This document shows, piece by piece, positions 1 to 7,368 of a DNA stretch of 64,000 bases. The notes below the pieces were generated by a model that was not told the origin of the DNA, did no database searches, and saw nothing but the letters and a program-made list of their open reading frames with translations. The translations under genes and the position numbers were made by a program. Numbering within the stretch: position 1 is the first letter of the stretch; the number at the start of each line of letters is the position of its first letter. This DNA comes from a virus: the IMG/VR virus record IMGVR_UViG_3300030060_008569, positions 1 to 64,000 of that record, one strand, 5' to 3'.

Positions 1-534
1 CACACCACGCTTGAGCAAATCGCGCACGGTGGCATCGCTGGTGTTTTCGCTGCGCGAGAATGTCAGGTGGTAATTGCTTGGCAATTTGCCATTGGCAAAC
101 GCAACCGCCCTGTCGAGATGCTTTGTGTAGTCGTAGAACTGCAAATCCTGAAAAGATTCAAAGATGTTTTGCCCTTCGAGCTTGTAATCTTCCCACCTTA
201 AATCAGATGTCCCGTTGAGACGTTCGCACGGTATCAATTCCTTTTTGTTTGATAGTTTAATATGATTGCTTGTCTCTTTCCAGAGTTGGCGCAAAAACTT
301 TTCCTCCTCATTGACAAGGAATTTTGTTTTGTTGATTCGTGCCTCTCTGATTGGATTCATGCGACCACGGCCAGAAGTAAACAGGCAAGCAGCACGACAC
401 CCACGAGACGCGCTCGTGCAAGTGTTGGTCACGCCGCTCGCGTTACTTGGCGCAAGGTAAATGATGGCGGTGGAGTATTGTTTTTTACGGCCCTTGACCG
501 TCTTTGCGTTGTTGTCTATGCCTAGTATCTTCAT
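1..534 (-). CDS. GP88-like phage protein (3' end beyond window)
   Basis: Open frame running off the window edge; 178 residues are visible from an ATG at 534. The Cys-containing stretch at residues 39-58 (GCRAACLFTSGRGR), RLNGTSDLRWE near 105-115, FYDYTK near 133-138 and NYHLTFSRSE near 154-163 are typical of the GP88 family first named in mycobacteriophages. The biochemical role of that family is not known to me. It has its own strong promoter (551-579) and a leader of about 12 nt. The C-terminus is missing only because the window ends. Confidence 0.85.
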   Translation of the reverse strand, partial: MKILGIDNNAKTVKGRKKQYSTAIIYLAPSNASGVTNTCTSASRGCRAACLFTSGRGRMNPIREARINKTKFLVNEEEKFLRQLWKETSNHIKLSNKKELIPCERLNGTSDLRWEDYKLEGQNIFESFQDLQFYDYTKHLDRAVAFANGKLPSNYHLTFSRSENTSDATVRDLLKRGV

Positions 535-546
535 GACGTTTTGTTG

Positions 547-963
547 TTACAATATAGCACACTTTCCCGCGTTTGTCAAGTCATCACTTACAGAATAATC
601 TGATAACATTGCCCGCCGATTGTGTGGGTTCGGGCCTTGGGTTTGGTTCAAGAGATTCCATCTGCCAAAAGAAATTCTTTTTATTCTTTGGCTAACCTCT
701 GGGCCTGTTGTCGCATCGCCTTCCCAATCCTCGCCCAATTCGTTTAATACTATTGCTCGGGATGAGTTTTTAAAATAGCGTTTCAGCCTTTCGTCGGTAG
801 TCCAAAAATAGCCTTCTGTTGGGCTTGTCCAGTGTAAATCGTCTGCGCCTGTCGCGCCGTGATTCCAAAAGCTCCAATAGTTTTCTAGGGCTTCTTGTCG
901 TGTTTCTGCGTCAATCCATACGGCAATGACGCTTCCGTTTTTGTATAATGAGTTCTTAACCAT
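547..963 (-). CDS. hypothetical protein, 138 aa
   Basis: Not recognised. ATG 963 is chosen over the upstream TTG at 981 because AGGAG lies 8 nt before it. Acidic and Trp-rich, with a central segment (WSFWNHGATGADDLHW) suggesting a small globular protein. Its start lies 8 nt inside the end of the gene ending at 956, so the two are probably co-translated. Confidence 0.75.
   Translation of the reverse strand: MVKNSLYKNGSVIAVWIDAETRQEALENYWSFWNHGATGADDLHWTSPTEGYFWTTDERLKRYFKNSSRAIVLNELGEDWEGDATTGPEVSQRIKRISFGRWNLLNQTQGPNPHNRRAMLSDYSVSDDLTNAGKCAIL
551..579 (-). promoter_or_regulatory. sigma-70 promoter for GP88-like gene
   Basis: On the minus strand: TTGACA (574-579), 17-nt spacer ending in GTGTGC, TATATT (551-556). 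It overlaps the 3' end of the upstream gene. The TGTGC before the -10 box recurs in many promoters of this window. Confidence 0.85.
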
Positions 964-1162
964 TTTTTTTCGCTCCTGCAATTTCTACTAATCCTTCGTC
1001 AATTAAATAGCGGCCAAGCGCTTCTGCCCTGTCGCTGTATTCGTTTGGAACCATAATTTTCTGATTTTTGTATTCAATTCTAATTGGTACTCCGTTCACT
1101 TCTAGTTCTAGTGGGTCGGGCCATTCTTTTCCTCTTGGTTTTTTTATACTGCCTAAAGCCAT
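956..1162 (-). CDS. hypothetical protein, 68 aa
   Basis: Not recognised. The N-terminus is basic and Pro-rich (KKPRGKEWPDP); the rest looks like a short alpha/beta unit. Its ATG overlaps the stop of the 44-aa gene upstream (1153-1287), indicating translational coupling in a three-gene unit from the promoter at 1294-1322. Confidence 0.7.
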   Translation of the reverse strand: MALGSIKKPRGKEWPDPLELEVNGVPIRIEYKNQKIMVPNEYSDRAEALGRYLIDEGLVEIAGAKKNG

Positions 1163-1287
1163 GCTTTTGCCTTGTGTTTAGGGTTGCGACGAAAAGAGCC
1201 TTTGCCCTTTTTTACTTTATGCTCACGGGATGCGCTACCCATAAAGCCGTCAGGATTAACTCGTGCTTTTGTTTGTTTCATTTTCAT
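1153..1287 (-). CDS. small basic protein, 44 aa
   Basis: ATG-AAA-ATG start 6 nt after the -10 box of the promoter at 1294-1322, so the mRNA is probably leaderless. The product is very rich in Lys and Arg (KVKKGKGSFRRNPKHKAKAW), compatible with nucleic-acid binding. Stop overlaps the next ATG. No family recognised. Confidence 0.65.
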   Translation of the reverse strand: MKMKQTKARVNPDGFMGSASREHKVKKGKGSFRRNPKHKAKAWL

Positions 1288-1293
1288 GTTGTA

Positions 1294-1322
1294 AATATAG
1301 CACACTTGGCCGCGATTGTCAA
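1294..1322 (-). promoter_or_regulatory. sigma-70 promoter, leaderless type
   Basis: TTGACA (1317-1322), 17-nt spacer ending AGTGTGC, TATATT (1294-1299); 6 nt separate the -10 box from ATG 1287. Confidence 0.85.
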
Positions 1323-1331
1323 GGATTTTTT

Positions 1332-1421
1332 TTAGTCCTCGCGGCTTTGGTCAATGGCCCAGCACAAACCCACGCCAATCACGATGCAAGGTGCGGCTAC
1401 TATTAATATCGCGTTAATCAT
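1332..1421 (-). CDS. single-pass membrane microprotein, 29 aa
   Basis: One hydrophobic segment (residues 4-22) followed by a short charged tail (DQSRED). A TATAGT box preceded by ATGC ends a few nt upstream of the ATG, but the -35 is poor. Function unknown; coding status rests on the promoter and the membrane-protein composition. Confidence 0.45.
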   Translation of the reverse strand: MINAILIVAAPCIVIGVGLCWAIDQSRED

Positions 1422-1479
1422 GGGTCTACTATAGCATAGAGGGTAGGACATCCGCAGTCCCACCAACTAAAAACTTTTT

Positions 1480-1528
1480 GCTTGACTTTTCCAAGGGGGG
1501 GGCTGCCCCCCGCGAAATTTTGTCAAGG
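1480..1528. repeat. 49-nt palindromic element, left copy
   Basis: GC-rich hairpin (GGGGGG-CT-CCCCCC type core) bounded by TTGAC and GTCAA. An almost identical copy lies in inverted orientation at 2805-2853, so the pair brackets the DUF932 gene and the small gene upstream of it. Confidence 0.8.
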
Positions 1529-1547
1529 AAAAAGTTTCAACAAATGC

Positions 1548-1586
1548 AAAAAAAACCCCCGCCCCGATGAACAAACAGGGCGAGGG
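1548..1586 (-). terminator. intrinsic terminator of DUF932 gene
   Basis: On the minus strand a 9-bp GC stem (CCCTCGCCC against GGGGCGGGG, loop 12-13 nt) is followed by a run of 8 T. It begins 16 nt after the DUF932 stop codon. Confidence 0.85.
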
Positions 1587-1601
1587 ATTGGGCTGGGTAG
1601 C

Positions 1602-2498
1602 CTATGCAGTAACCACAACTGCGTCCGACTCCGCAGGAGTCCAGAGCGTGTTGAGAGTTGCCTCATCCTTGGCGGCAGCGAGCAGCCGCTTGGTGATGTT
1701 GCTGTTCATAGTCTCACTCATGGTGAAGTTGGTTTCAGCAACTTCGTGAGTCGTGAACTCAGTCACAGCGTTCAAAAGGTTGTACAGGTTGCGCCCGTTG
1801 TCCTCTTGGTAAGTTGGCTTGTTCCAAACGCGAGCGATACCCTCGCGGCGAACCTCAGAGATGGTTCCCTTGCTGGTGAGGTTTTGCAGGATGTTCAGCC
1901 CTTGCTCTTGGGTAACTTCGCGGGAAGCCATCAGAGTGAAAGGGTTGTCAGCCTTGCCCAAATCCTCAAAGGCTTGGAGCGCATCCTCAACAGCGCGAAC
2001 AATATTCTTCACGTTGAACTTGTTAGAGTGCTTGCAGGAAATGCCATGCTCCTTGTCGAGCGTAGTCATTCCGTTGGTGCAAACCAAGCGCAACGCGCCG
2101 CCCATTGCAATAATGCGCTTTGTGGCGTTGAACGAGTTGTCCAAATCCATACGGAAGCCCAGAGTGTCGCCCACTTTGGGAATCTCCACCTGAGTGTCCT
2201 TGAACTCGAAACGAGCCTTGAAACGCGCCCCGTTGTTCATAACGTAGTGGCTGGTTTTGGTAGGCTCAAGGCCGAGGTCAGACAAGACGTTCAGCACGGG
2301 TTCCATCAGGTCGCGATTCTGAACCACGTTGTAGTCCTTGGAAACGCCGTCCTTCAAGTAGCCTTTGTTTATCCCTTGGCGGTCAACGCGGCGGGTGGAG
2401 TATCCTCCCGTCCAGTCGCCTTCGGGGCCGTAGGTTTTGACCTTTTCTACTTCGTAGTTCCAGTCAGAGGAGATAGGGGTTTTTGCTGTTCTAGACAT
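1602..2498 (-). CDS. DUF932 phage/plasmid-type protein, 298 aa
   Basis: The central motif LRLVCTNGM (about residues 136-144), the preceding GDTLGFRMDLDNSF region and the length match the DUF932 family found on phages and plasmids. Its molecular function is not established. It is a monocistronic unit with a strong promoter (2540-2568), a long A-rich leader without a clear Shine-Dalgarno sequence, and a strong terminator. An inverted pair of 49-nt elements lies just outside. High expression early in infection is an inference from the promoter. Confidence 0.85.
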   Translation of the reverse strand: MSRTAKTPISSDWNYEVEKVKTYGPEGDWTGGYSTRRVDRQGINKGYLKDGVSKDYNVVQNRDLMEPVLNVLSDLGLEPTKTSHYVMNNGARFKARFEFKDTQVEIPKVGDTLGFRMDLDNSFNATKRIIAMGGALRLVCTNGMTTLDKEHGISCKHSNKFNVKNIVRAVEDALQAFEDLGKADNPFTLMASREVTQEQGLNILQNLTSKGTISEVRREGIARVWNKPTYQEDNGRNLYNLLNAVTEFTTHEVAETNFTMSETMNSNITKRLLAAAKDEATLNTLWTPAESDAVVVTA

Positions 2499-2539
2499 AA
2501 TGTTTTTTTTCTTTTCTTTTCGTTGTTAAGTTATACCTT

Positions 2540-2568
2540 AATATAGCACAGTTTTGGTGGTTTGTCAA
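2540..2568 (-). promoter_or_regulatory. sigma-70 promoter of DUF932 gene
   Basis: TTGACA (2563-2568), 17-nt spacer ending CTGTGC, TATATT (2540-2545). Gives a leader of about 35 nt that is A-rich. Confidence 0.85.
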
Positions 2569-2582
2569 TAGCGTAAGACGAT

Positions 2583-2747
2583 TTAATTGCAATTTTTTTC
2601 GCGGTACTCATCCCAATGCTTTTGCATTTCCCACGCTCCAAAATTTTTCTTGCTTTGATTCATCTGTTCGCGGCGTTCGTCGCGTTCCTTCTTGCGCTTA
2701 CCCCACTCGCGCCACTGCTCTTTAGTCCAATTCTTTTTCCCACTCAC
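2583..2747 (-). CDS. charged small protein, 54 aa, leaderless GTG start
   Basis: GTG start lies 6 nt after the -10 box, so transcription should begin at or next to the start codon. The product is highly charged (KKNWTKEQWREWGKRKKERD) and predicted helical. No family recognised. Too short for ordinary gene callers. Confidence 0.6.
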   Translation of the reverse strand: MSGKKNWTKEQWREWGKRKKERDERREQMNQSKKNFGAWEMQKHWDEYREKNCN

Positions 2748-2753
2748 AACCCA

Positions 2754-2782
2754 ATACTAGCACACTTTTTGCTTGAAGTCAA
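2754..2782 (-). promoter_or_regulatory. sigma-70 promoter, leaderless type
   Basis: TTGACT (2777-2782), 17-nt spacer ending AGTGTGC, TAGTAT (2754-2759). Confidence 0.75.
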
Positions 2783-2804
2783 GAATAAAAAAACCTAAAT
2801 ATAT

Positions 2805-2853
2805 CCTTGACAAATTTTTCGGGGGGCAGCCCCCCCCTTGCGCGAAAGTCAAG
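2805..2853. repeat. 49-nt palindromic element, right copy (inverted)
   Basis: Inverted copy of 1480-1528: outer TTGAC/GTCAA arms and inner GGGGGGCAGCCCCCC core are conserved; differences are confined to a few positions between arm and core. Confidence 0.8.
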
Positions 2854-2962
2854 TTAAAAAAGTCAATATATATACTTATTTGTAGTTATTTGGGGTATTA
2901 TTTGTTTGTTATTTGTATATTGTTTATTTGTCAATGGATAAAGTGTTATTTGGGTGTAAATA

Positions 2963-3117
2963 AAAAAGAAGGCCGCTGTGTTCAAAACAGGCAGTGTAAA
3001 GCCCGTGAGAGGTTCTCCCTCCCCTCTAATCAGCGACCCCCTTTAGGGATGTGGTGTTCAACGCCCGTACTAGACTTACGGTGTGCAAGGCTCTCCCTTG
3101 CCTCTATTCCACTAGAT
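2963..3117 (-). ncRNA. candidate structured small RNA, ~150 nt
   Basis: No convincing ORF. On the minus strand there are successive hairpins: CAAGG/CCTTG, CCGTA/TACGG, CCCTAAAGGG, GAGG/CCTC. A final GC hairpin is followed by CTTCTTTTTT, consistent with an intrinsic terminator. A TATAAT box (3124-3129) lies just upstream, without a good -35. Two hairpin loops share GGGAGA. No known RNA family recognised. Confidence 0.5.
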
Positions 3118-3149
3118 TTAATAATTATACAAAGAGCAAATTATTTATT

Positions 3150-4232
3150 CTAATTTTTTTTGGGTATGAAGCCGTCAGGCATTGGGGTAGGTTTTGATAA
3201 AGATTTTGGCAATTTTAATCTCATTACTTTTTTAATTGCTTTTGTCTTTGTCTCTTCTACCTTGGCTACCTCTTTTACTTTGTCAAGCTCATCAAGGTAA
3301 TCTTTACCCTTCTTGGTGATGGCGCGACCCGCAGTAGTAATCTGCATCAAGTCCATCTTCTGAAGGTACATCTCAAAGTCACGTTGCACACACGCCTTGG
3401 TAAGACCTGTCTTAGCAGCGAGGTGAGTGAGCGAGCAGTCCTTGACCTTGCCCAACTCACCGAGAATCTGAATCTCGATAGGTGAAAGGCCCAGAGGAGC
3501 AATCCCAAGCTCATGCTGAATCTTTGACCAATCAGCACGACTGAACGCCTTGCGACCCTCTGCCTTGAGGTAGACTGCCATGTTGTTTGCCATCTTCTGA
3601 GCAGCGCGAGCATTGCCGCGAAGCACCGTAGCAATCTCGTCGAGCAAACCATTGTCGAACTTGACACTAGGCAAGGTCAGGTTAACAATCTTACCCAACT
3701 CACTGAACGTGTACTCCTCAAGGTCAACACGCTCGCACCTATCCATCAACGCATGGAATACAGTCTGAGCCTCGGTAGTGGCAAACATAAATGTATGGCG
3801 AGTAAAATCAAAATCTAATACATAATCATCATAAGAAAATGTAGTTTTATTCTCAGGGTTGGGGTTGAGTATGGTCAATAGTGCCATAGTAATGTCACGC
3901 GGTAGCTCGCTACACTCATCAAATAAGATAGTAGCTTCTTTGTGCTGAACGTGCGGGATAAGCACTTGGTTAACGAGTTGCTTGACATTCTTGAGTGTCG
4001 AGCAGTTAATCTCTAGGAAAGGCTTGGGCTTGGACTCGTCCTCCTCAGAGGTGAGCAACTTGCCCATCGCTTTGGCAAGGGTGGTTTTGCCGCAGCCCTT
4101 GGGCGCAACAAACATTAGGTGAGGGCAGATGCCTGTGGCGTTGTAGCCCTTGAGGTAAAAGTTGAGTCGGCGTTTTGCTTTGTCTTGACCGATTAGACCG
4201 TCGAATGGAACACTTTTGTCGTTGTTTTGCAT
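3150..4232 (-). CDS. RuvB-like AAA+ ATPase, 360 aa
   Basis: Starts with FDGLIGQ, as RuvB does, then Walker A (PKGCGKTT, about 44-51), Walker B (ILFDEC, 102-107), sensor-1 ATTE (151-154), a likely arginine finger near R165 and a C-terminal winged-helix region ending in a Lys-rich tail. Closest in architecture to the RuvB Holliday-junction motor, but no RuvA or RuvC is seen here, so a role in recombination or replication is inferred. The mRNA is predicted leaderless: 6 nt from the -10 box to ATG. A clamp-loader-like role is the main alternative. Confidence 0.75.
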   Translation of the reverse strand: MQNNDKSVPFDGLIGQDKAKRRLNFYLKGYNATGICPHLMFVAPKGCGKTTLAKAMGKLLTSEEDESKPKPFLEINCSTLKNVKQLVNQVLIPHVQHKEATILFDECSELPRDITMALLTILNPNPENKTTFSYDDYVLDFDFTRHTFMFATTEAQTVFHALMDRCERVDLEEYTFSELGKIVNLTLPSVKFDNGLLDEIATVLRGNARAAQKMANNMAVYLKAEGRKAFSRADWSKIQHELGIAPLGLSPIEIQILGELGKVKDCSLTHLAAKTGLTKACVQRDFEMYLQKMDLMQITTAGRAITKKGKDYLDELDKVKEVAKVEETKTKAIKKVMRLKLPKSLSKPTPMPDGFIPKKN

Positions 4233-4238
4233 GATTCT

Positions 4239-4267
4239 AATATAGCACGTTTTTGCTGTCTTGTCAA
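4239..4267 (-). promoter_or_regulatory. sigma-70 promoter, leaderless, for RuvB-like gene
   Basis: TTGACA (4262-4267), 17-nt spacer ending ACGTGC, TATATT (4239-4244), then 6 nt to ATG 4232. Confidence 0.85.
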
Positions 4268-4284
4268 ATCTTTTCTTAAATAAC

Positions 4285-4605
4285 TTACCAGTCGATTACC
4301 TCCGGTTTGTCATCGTTTAAATCGTGTGACTTTATTCCTACGTCTCCTTCTGGCTCTTCTGCAAGGTTGCTTACTTGCACATCTACTTGGGCAGAGTCGG
4401 CCACTACGTTTTGGGTGGTGGCATACACGCGCTCACCCTCCATAGATACTGGCTCGAACTTGAACCCGACACCAACCTGTTCGGCCCACCGTTTGTTGAC
4501 CATTACAGTAGCATCTTTAGATAATAATGACATTAATTCTTGTAAAGATACACGGATACAACTTGTAGCACCTTTCTTACGTCCTGAATTTCCTTTGCGT
4601 GGCAT
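4285..4605 (-). CDS. hypothetical protein, 106 aa
   Basis: The longest frame extends to 4656 but would cover the promoter, so the ATG at 4605 (MPRKGNSGRKKG) is the likely start. Basic N-terminal tail (PRKGNSGRKKG), then a segment with VSLQELMSLL that could be a small fold, and an acidic C-terminus. DNA binding is possible but unproven. Confidence 0.7.
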   Translation of the reverse strand: MPRKGNSGRKKGATSCIRVSLQELMSLLSKDATVMVNKRWAEQVGVGFKFEPVSMEGERVYATTQNVVADSAQVDVQVSNLAEEPEGDVGIKSHDLNDDKPEVIDW

Positions 4606-4614
4606 AATATATAT

Positions 4615-4643
4615 AATATAGCATACTTTTGGTGGGTTGTCAA
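4615..4643 (-). promoter_or_regulatory. sigma-70 promoter, short leader
   Basis: TTGACA (4638-4643), 17-nt spacer ending GTATGC, TATATT (4615-4620), 9 nt to ATG 4605. Confidence 0.8.
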
Positions 4644-5371
4644 GTAGTTTAGGCAAATAAAAAAAATTAAATACCTTAATATATATTCTAATAAGATTAA
4701 ATAAACCTAATATTAATTAAATAAAGGCAAAAGAAATCAAATAAATAGCCCTAAATATATAAAAAATAATCTAATATTATTCGGCGCATTATTCTTATTG
4801 AATTGCCGGTGGCTCTCAGGCTTATTTGCGGCGAATATGACAAACTTCAAGTCTTTTATATTATATTTATTTGGCAAAATATATGGCAAACTTGATTGAG
4901 TATTATTCTTATATTATTTCGGCCCTATACCACAAACTTGGCGACCATTTGTTTTAAAGTCAAGTAATTATTTGCAAAAATATCTGGCAAACTTCGCCCC
5001 ATATTAAGAACTAAATATATATTATATTAAGACCATAATATTTCGCGGCCCTCCATTTATTTGGTTTTATTTCAATTAAACTTTGCATATATTTATTAAT
5101 ATTTATGTAGTTTTTTCTTGACCCACTCCCAAATATATATTAATATACCTAGAATCCAATATAGGGGTAATAGTAAACGGGACATAATACAAATATAAAT
5201 AGGTTTTTTTAATTATTTATTTGACTAAATATAAAAACTGGGTACACCCTTTGCCACACTTCGCTCCACCAAGCCCCACTAGATTATATATTAAAATTTA
5301 AATATAATTTCTATATATGTTCTTTATATTTGCCGTATAGTATTTGGGTATTGTGTATTAGTAAATAAAAG
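4644..5371. other. AT-rich non-coding region with short repeats; candidate origin
   Basis: About 730 nt without a plausible gene on either strand. It is strongly AT-rich and contains repeated short words: GGCAAACTT or ACAAACTT near 4840, 4888, 4935 and 4990; TATTATTCTTAT blocks near 4790 and 4905; TTTCG(CG)GCCCT near 4918 and 5041; and CTAAATATATA-type words throughout. This composition fits a replication origin or a large regulatory region. No DnaA-box array was identified. Confidence 0.45.
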
Positions 5372-5395
5372 AAAAAGCCCCCTAAAAGGGACTCT
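5372..5395 (-). terminator. intrinsic terminator
   Basis: Minus-strand hairpin AGTCCC/GGGGCT with a loop of about 6 nt, followed by TTTTTC. It lies directly after the small ORFs downstream of rIIB. Confidence 0.6.
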
Positions 5396-5401
5396 TTTTG
5401 T

Positions 5402-5485
5402 TTATTCTTCGGGTTCTTTAACTAGGAACAATGTCATTCTGATTGCACCGTAGAGTATTATCAACCCTAGTATTAGTTCTCCCAT
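5402..5485 (-). CDS. possible membrane microprotein, 27 aa
   Basis: AAGG lies 7 nt before the ATG. The product is hydrophobic in its first half (LILGLIILYGA) with a charged tail (KEPEE). It overlaps an alternative frame (5418-5531) that also has a ribosome-binding site, so only one of the two may be real. Confidence 0.4.
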   Translation of the reverse strand: MGELILGLIILYGAIRMTLFLVKEPEE

Positions 5486-5531
5486 ATTTACCTTTCTTCT
5501 GGTTAAAATACATGGGGTTTTTGTATATCAT
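5418..5531 (-). CDS. possible small basic protein, 37 aa
   Basis: GAAAGGAAC lies just upstream of the ATG. The product is polar and basic with no recognised motif. Overlaps 5402-5485 in another frame; coding status uncertain. Confidence 0.3.
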   Translation of the reverse strand: MIYKNPMYFNQKKGKYGRTNTRVDNTLRCNQNDIVPS

Positions 5532-5589
5532 CAGTTCCTTTCTTTTATATATTAGCAGGTTCGGTTTTATATATAAATAGAGTTAAATA

Positions 5590-5634
5590 AGTGAGAGGCG
5601 CGGCAGAACCTATAAACAACCAACGCCTCCCACT
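5590..5634 (-). terminator. long hairpin downstream of rIIB
   Basis: AGTGGGAGGCG pairs with CGCCTCTCACT (11 bp, one G-T), loop of about 23 nt, 16 nt after the rIIB stop. It lacks a clean T-run, so it may be an mRNA-stabilising 3' hairpin rather than a full terminator. Confidence 0.5.
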
Positions 5635-5650
5635 TTGGGCCTCCACCCTT

Positions 5651-6520
5651 TTAATCGTCATCGCCGTAGCCGAGGTCTTTCTTGGCTTGTTCGTAGCCTT
5701 CGTTGTACGCCTCGGATTCTTCGTCGTCAGAGTACGGGTCGTTGAACTCGTTATATTCTTCCTCCTCATCATACTCGCCGTAGATGCCTTCGTCGAGAGG
5801 AGTCTCGATAGTCTCATGGAGTGCCACTACCTTGTATTTGGCAGTACGCAACTTCTGGCAGTCGCAATCCTTGGGTACGCTCACCACATCGGATGGGTCG
5901 ATTTCAACCCGTAGCAGATGTCCACCGCCGTGGCTATATCCCTTGGCATACTCGTAGCTGCCAGCGTGGAAACCATAGCTGCAACCAACGTCAGCATCGT
6001 CGCACACTTGGTTACGCCTCATGCTCAAGGTTTGCCCAACCGAGTTGTCAAACTTACCAGAGTAATGGTCTTTGAAGTCGTGCTTCACACCCTTGTAGGC
6101 AATGAAGTTGCCATCTGGAGTGATGGGCATACTTTTATGCTCTAGGAACGTGTATAGCTCGTCGATAGCGCGTCTGGAGGGGTTGTTAGCCAATTTGCCA
6201 ACAAAACGCACCAGAGGCTTATATGGGAGCTTATTCCGCATGAAATGGAGTATCTTGTCAACCACTACCCCGTGCAGGGCTTCACGTTGACCGTCAGTAG
6301 TATAAAATACCGCGCCATCTTCGACAGATACGCCCGATTCATGGTCAAAATAGTCCTCGACAGCCTTGGATTCGTCGAAAAGGTTAGGCAATGCGTCCCA
6401 ATCTTCATTGTTGAGGGCATCTAGCGTAGCTTGCCAGTTAGCATTGTCGTTACGCATGGTGAGAGCTTTACCGTCGATTACGATAGTGAGGGAGTCGTCC
6501 GTTAGTATGTATGGGTTCAT
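5651..6520 (-). CDS. rIIB: rIIB-like protein, 289 aa
   Basis: Matches the T4 rIIB pattern. The middle contains NPSRRAIDELYTFLEHKSMP then ITPDGNFIAYKGV; later come CSYGFHAGSYEYAKG and IDPSDVVSVPKDCDCQKLRTAKY. The C-terminus is strongly acidic. In T4, rIIA and rIIB act together at the membrane in lysis inhibition and exclusion responses; the exact chemistry is unknown. The rIIA homologue lies 0.85 kb upstream under a separate promoter. Its leader contains AGAAAGAACT close to the ATG, as the rIIA leader does, suggesting coordinated translation. Confidence 0.85.
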   Translation of the reverse strand: MNPYILTDDSLTIVIDGKALTMRNDNANWQATLDALNNEDWDALPNLFDESKAVEDYFDHESGVSVEDGAVFYTTDGQREALHGVVVDKILHFMRNKLPYKPLVRFVGKLANNPSRRAIDELYTFLEHKSMPITPDGNFIAYKGVKHDFKDHYSGKFDNSVGQTLSMRRNQVCDDADVGCSYGFHAGSYEYAKGYSHGGGHLLRVEIDPSDVVSVPKDCDCQKLRTAKYKVVALHETIETPLDEGIYGEYDEEEEYNEFNDPYSDDEESEAYNEGYEQAKKDLGYGDDD

Positions 6521-6559
6521 AATTTAGTTCTTTCTTCAGAGTTTGCTTTCTATATTACT

Positions 6560-6588
6560 AATATAGCACATTTTTGGCTCTCTGTCAA
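6560..6588 (-). promoter_or_regulatory. sigma-70 promoter of rIIB
   Basis: TTGACA (6583-6588), 17-nt spacer ending TGTGC, TATATT (6560-6565); leader of about 33 nt. Confidence 0.85.
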
Positions 6589-6605
6589 GGACTTAATTAA
6601 GTTTT

Positions 6606-7106
6606 TTATACTTCGGGCGCATCATAACCTTCATTCAATTTGGTTACATGAGTATATTTATTGCGTTTTTTGGAAGCTACTCCTGCCATGTTATTAATAT
6701 TGTCGGGGTTGTTTATATCTACCATGAACATTTGAAAGGCGTGGTCATCTACTTGTTCGACGATTCCAAACGCTTCTTTTGCGAATTGTTTTATCCATTC
6801 ACGCGCTTGAAGCTGCGTTACATCTGAAGCTCTAATAAGTTTAAGTCTTTTTGCTAACTCTTTCTTGAAAGCGTTGTCTAATTCCAATGGACAATTATCT
6901 AATAAACTCAGTTTATTGGGGTCTTTTGCAATTTCACTTAAAACCCACATTGCCTCTTGGTTTCCTAATACAATTTTGTTTAATTTTGTACTAAAACTAA
7001 AGCGAGGTTTTTCTGGAATTTTTGAATATGGATTACCAAATGAATCTTCATTTTTGGTTTTCATTTGGTCGATAATTTTATCGTGATTATCTAAATTGTC
7101 TTTCAT
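6606..7106 (-). CDS. hypothetical protein, 166 aa
   Basis: Not recognised. Charged and mostly helical by composition; a segment near residues 43-110 (IVLGNQEAMWVLSEIAKDP onward) looks like a compact helical domain. It sits between rIIA and rIIB with a Lys-rich tail near the C-terminus. No cysteine motif or membrane segment. Confidence 0.7.
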   Translation of the reverse strand: MKDNLDNHDKIIDQMKTKNEDSFGNPYSKIPEKPRFSFSTKLNKIVLGNQEAMWVLSEIAKDPNKLSLLDNCPLELDNAFKKELAKRLKLIRASDVTQLQAREWIKQFAKEAFGIVEQVDDHAFQMFMVDINNPDNINNMAGVASKKRNKYTHVTKLNEGYDAPEV

Positions 7107-7112
7107 AATAAT

Positions 7113-7157
7113 TTAAAAAACTACTTTCCGCAGGAAAGAAGTAATAAACTTATTCAT
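7113..7157 (-). CDS. possible 14-aa peptide
   Basis: GGAGG is 5 nt before an ATG that opens a 14-codon frame (MNKFITSFLRKVVF). It overlaps the end of the 39-aa gene. It may be a leader or coupling peptide, or just a ribosome relay to the 166-aa gene; weakly supported. Confidence 0.25.
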   Translation of the reverse strand: MNKFITSFLRKVVF

Positions 7158-7269
7158 TTATACCTCCGCGATGCCATGCGTTAATAGTTTCATAAGATTT
7201 TACAGGCTTCTTAACAGTTTTTACACCTTTTTTCGGATACGAACGCTTCTTGGATTTGGACTTTTTCAT
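7150..7269 (-). CDS. small basic protein, 39 aa
   Basis: N-terminal half is almost entirely Lys, Ser and Arg (KKSKSKKRSYPKKGVK). The ATG directly follows the sequence TATATTTAGACCTAAAA, which also precedes the starts at 11776 and 57100, so it may be expressed from a -10-only promoter. Function unknown. Confidence 0.5.
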   Translation of the reverse strand: MKKSKSKKRSYPKKGVKTVKKPVKSYETINAWHRGGINE

Positions 7270-7298
7270 TTTTAGGTCTAAATATATTTTGCAAAGTT

Positions 7299-7340
7299 AA
7301 AAGGTTGACCCCTCCTGAACTGAAAAAGGAGGAGCCAACC
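7299..7340 (-). terminator. intrinsic terminator after rIIA
   Basis: 13-bp uninterrupted stem (GGTTGGCTCCTCC with GGAGGGGTCAACC, two G-T pairs) followed by TTTT, 28 nt after the rIIA stop. Confidence 0.85.
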
Positions 7341-7368
7341 GTGGCAGACGCGCTTTCTCGATAACCCC

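Noticed and set aside
1482-2546. Long plus-strand ORF of 354 aa
   Set aside because: It is antisense to the DUF932 gene, which has motif, promoter and terminator; no plus-strand signals.
1480-2853. Insertion sequence with terminal inverted repeats
   Set aside because: No transposase or target-site duplication; the enclosed genes are an ordinary phage gene and a small ORF.
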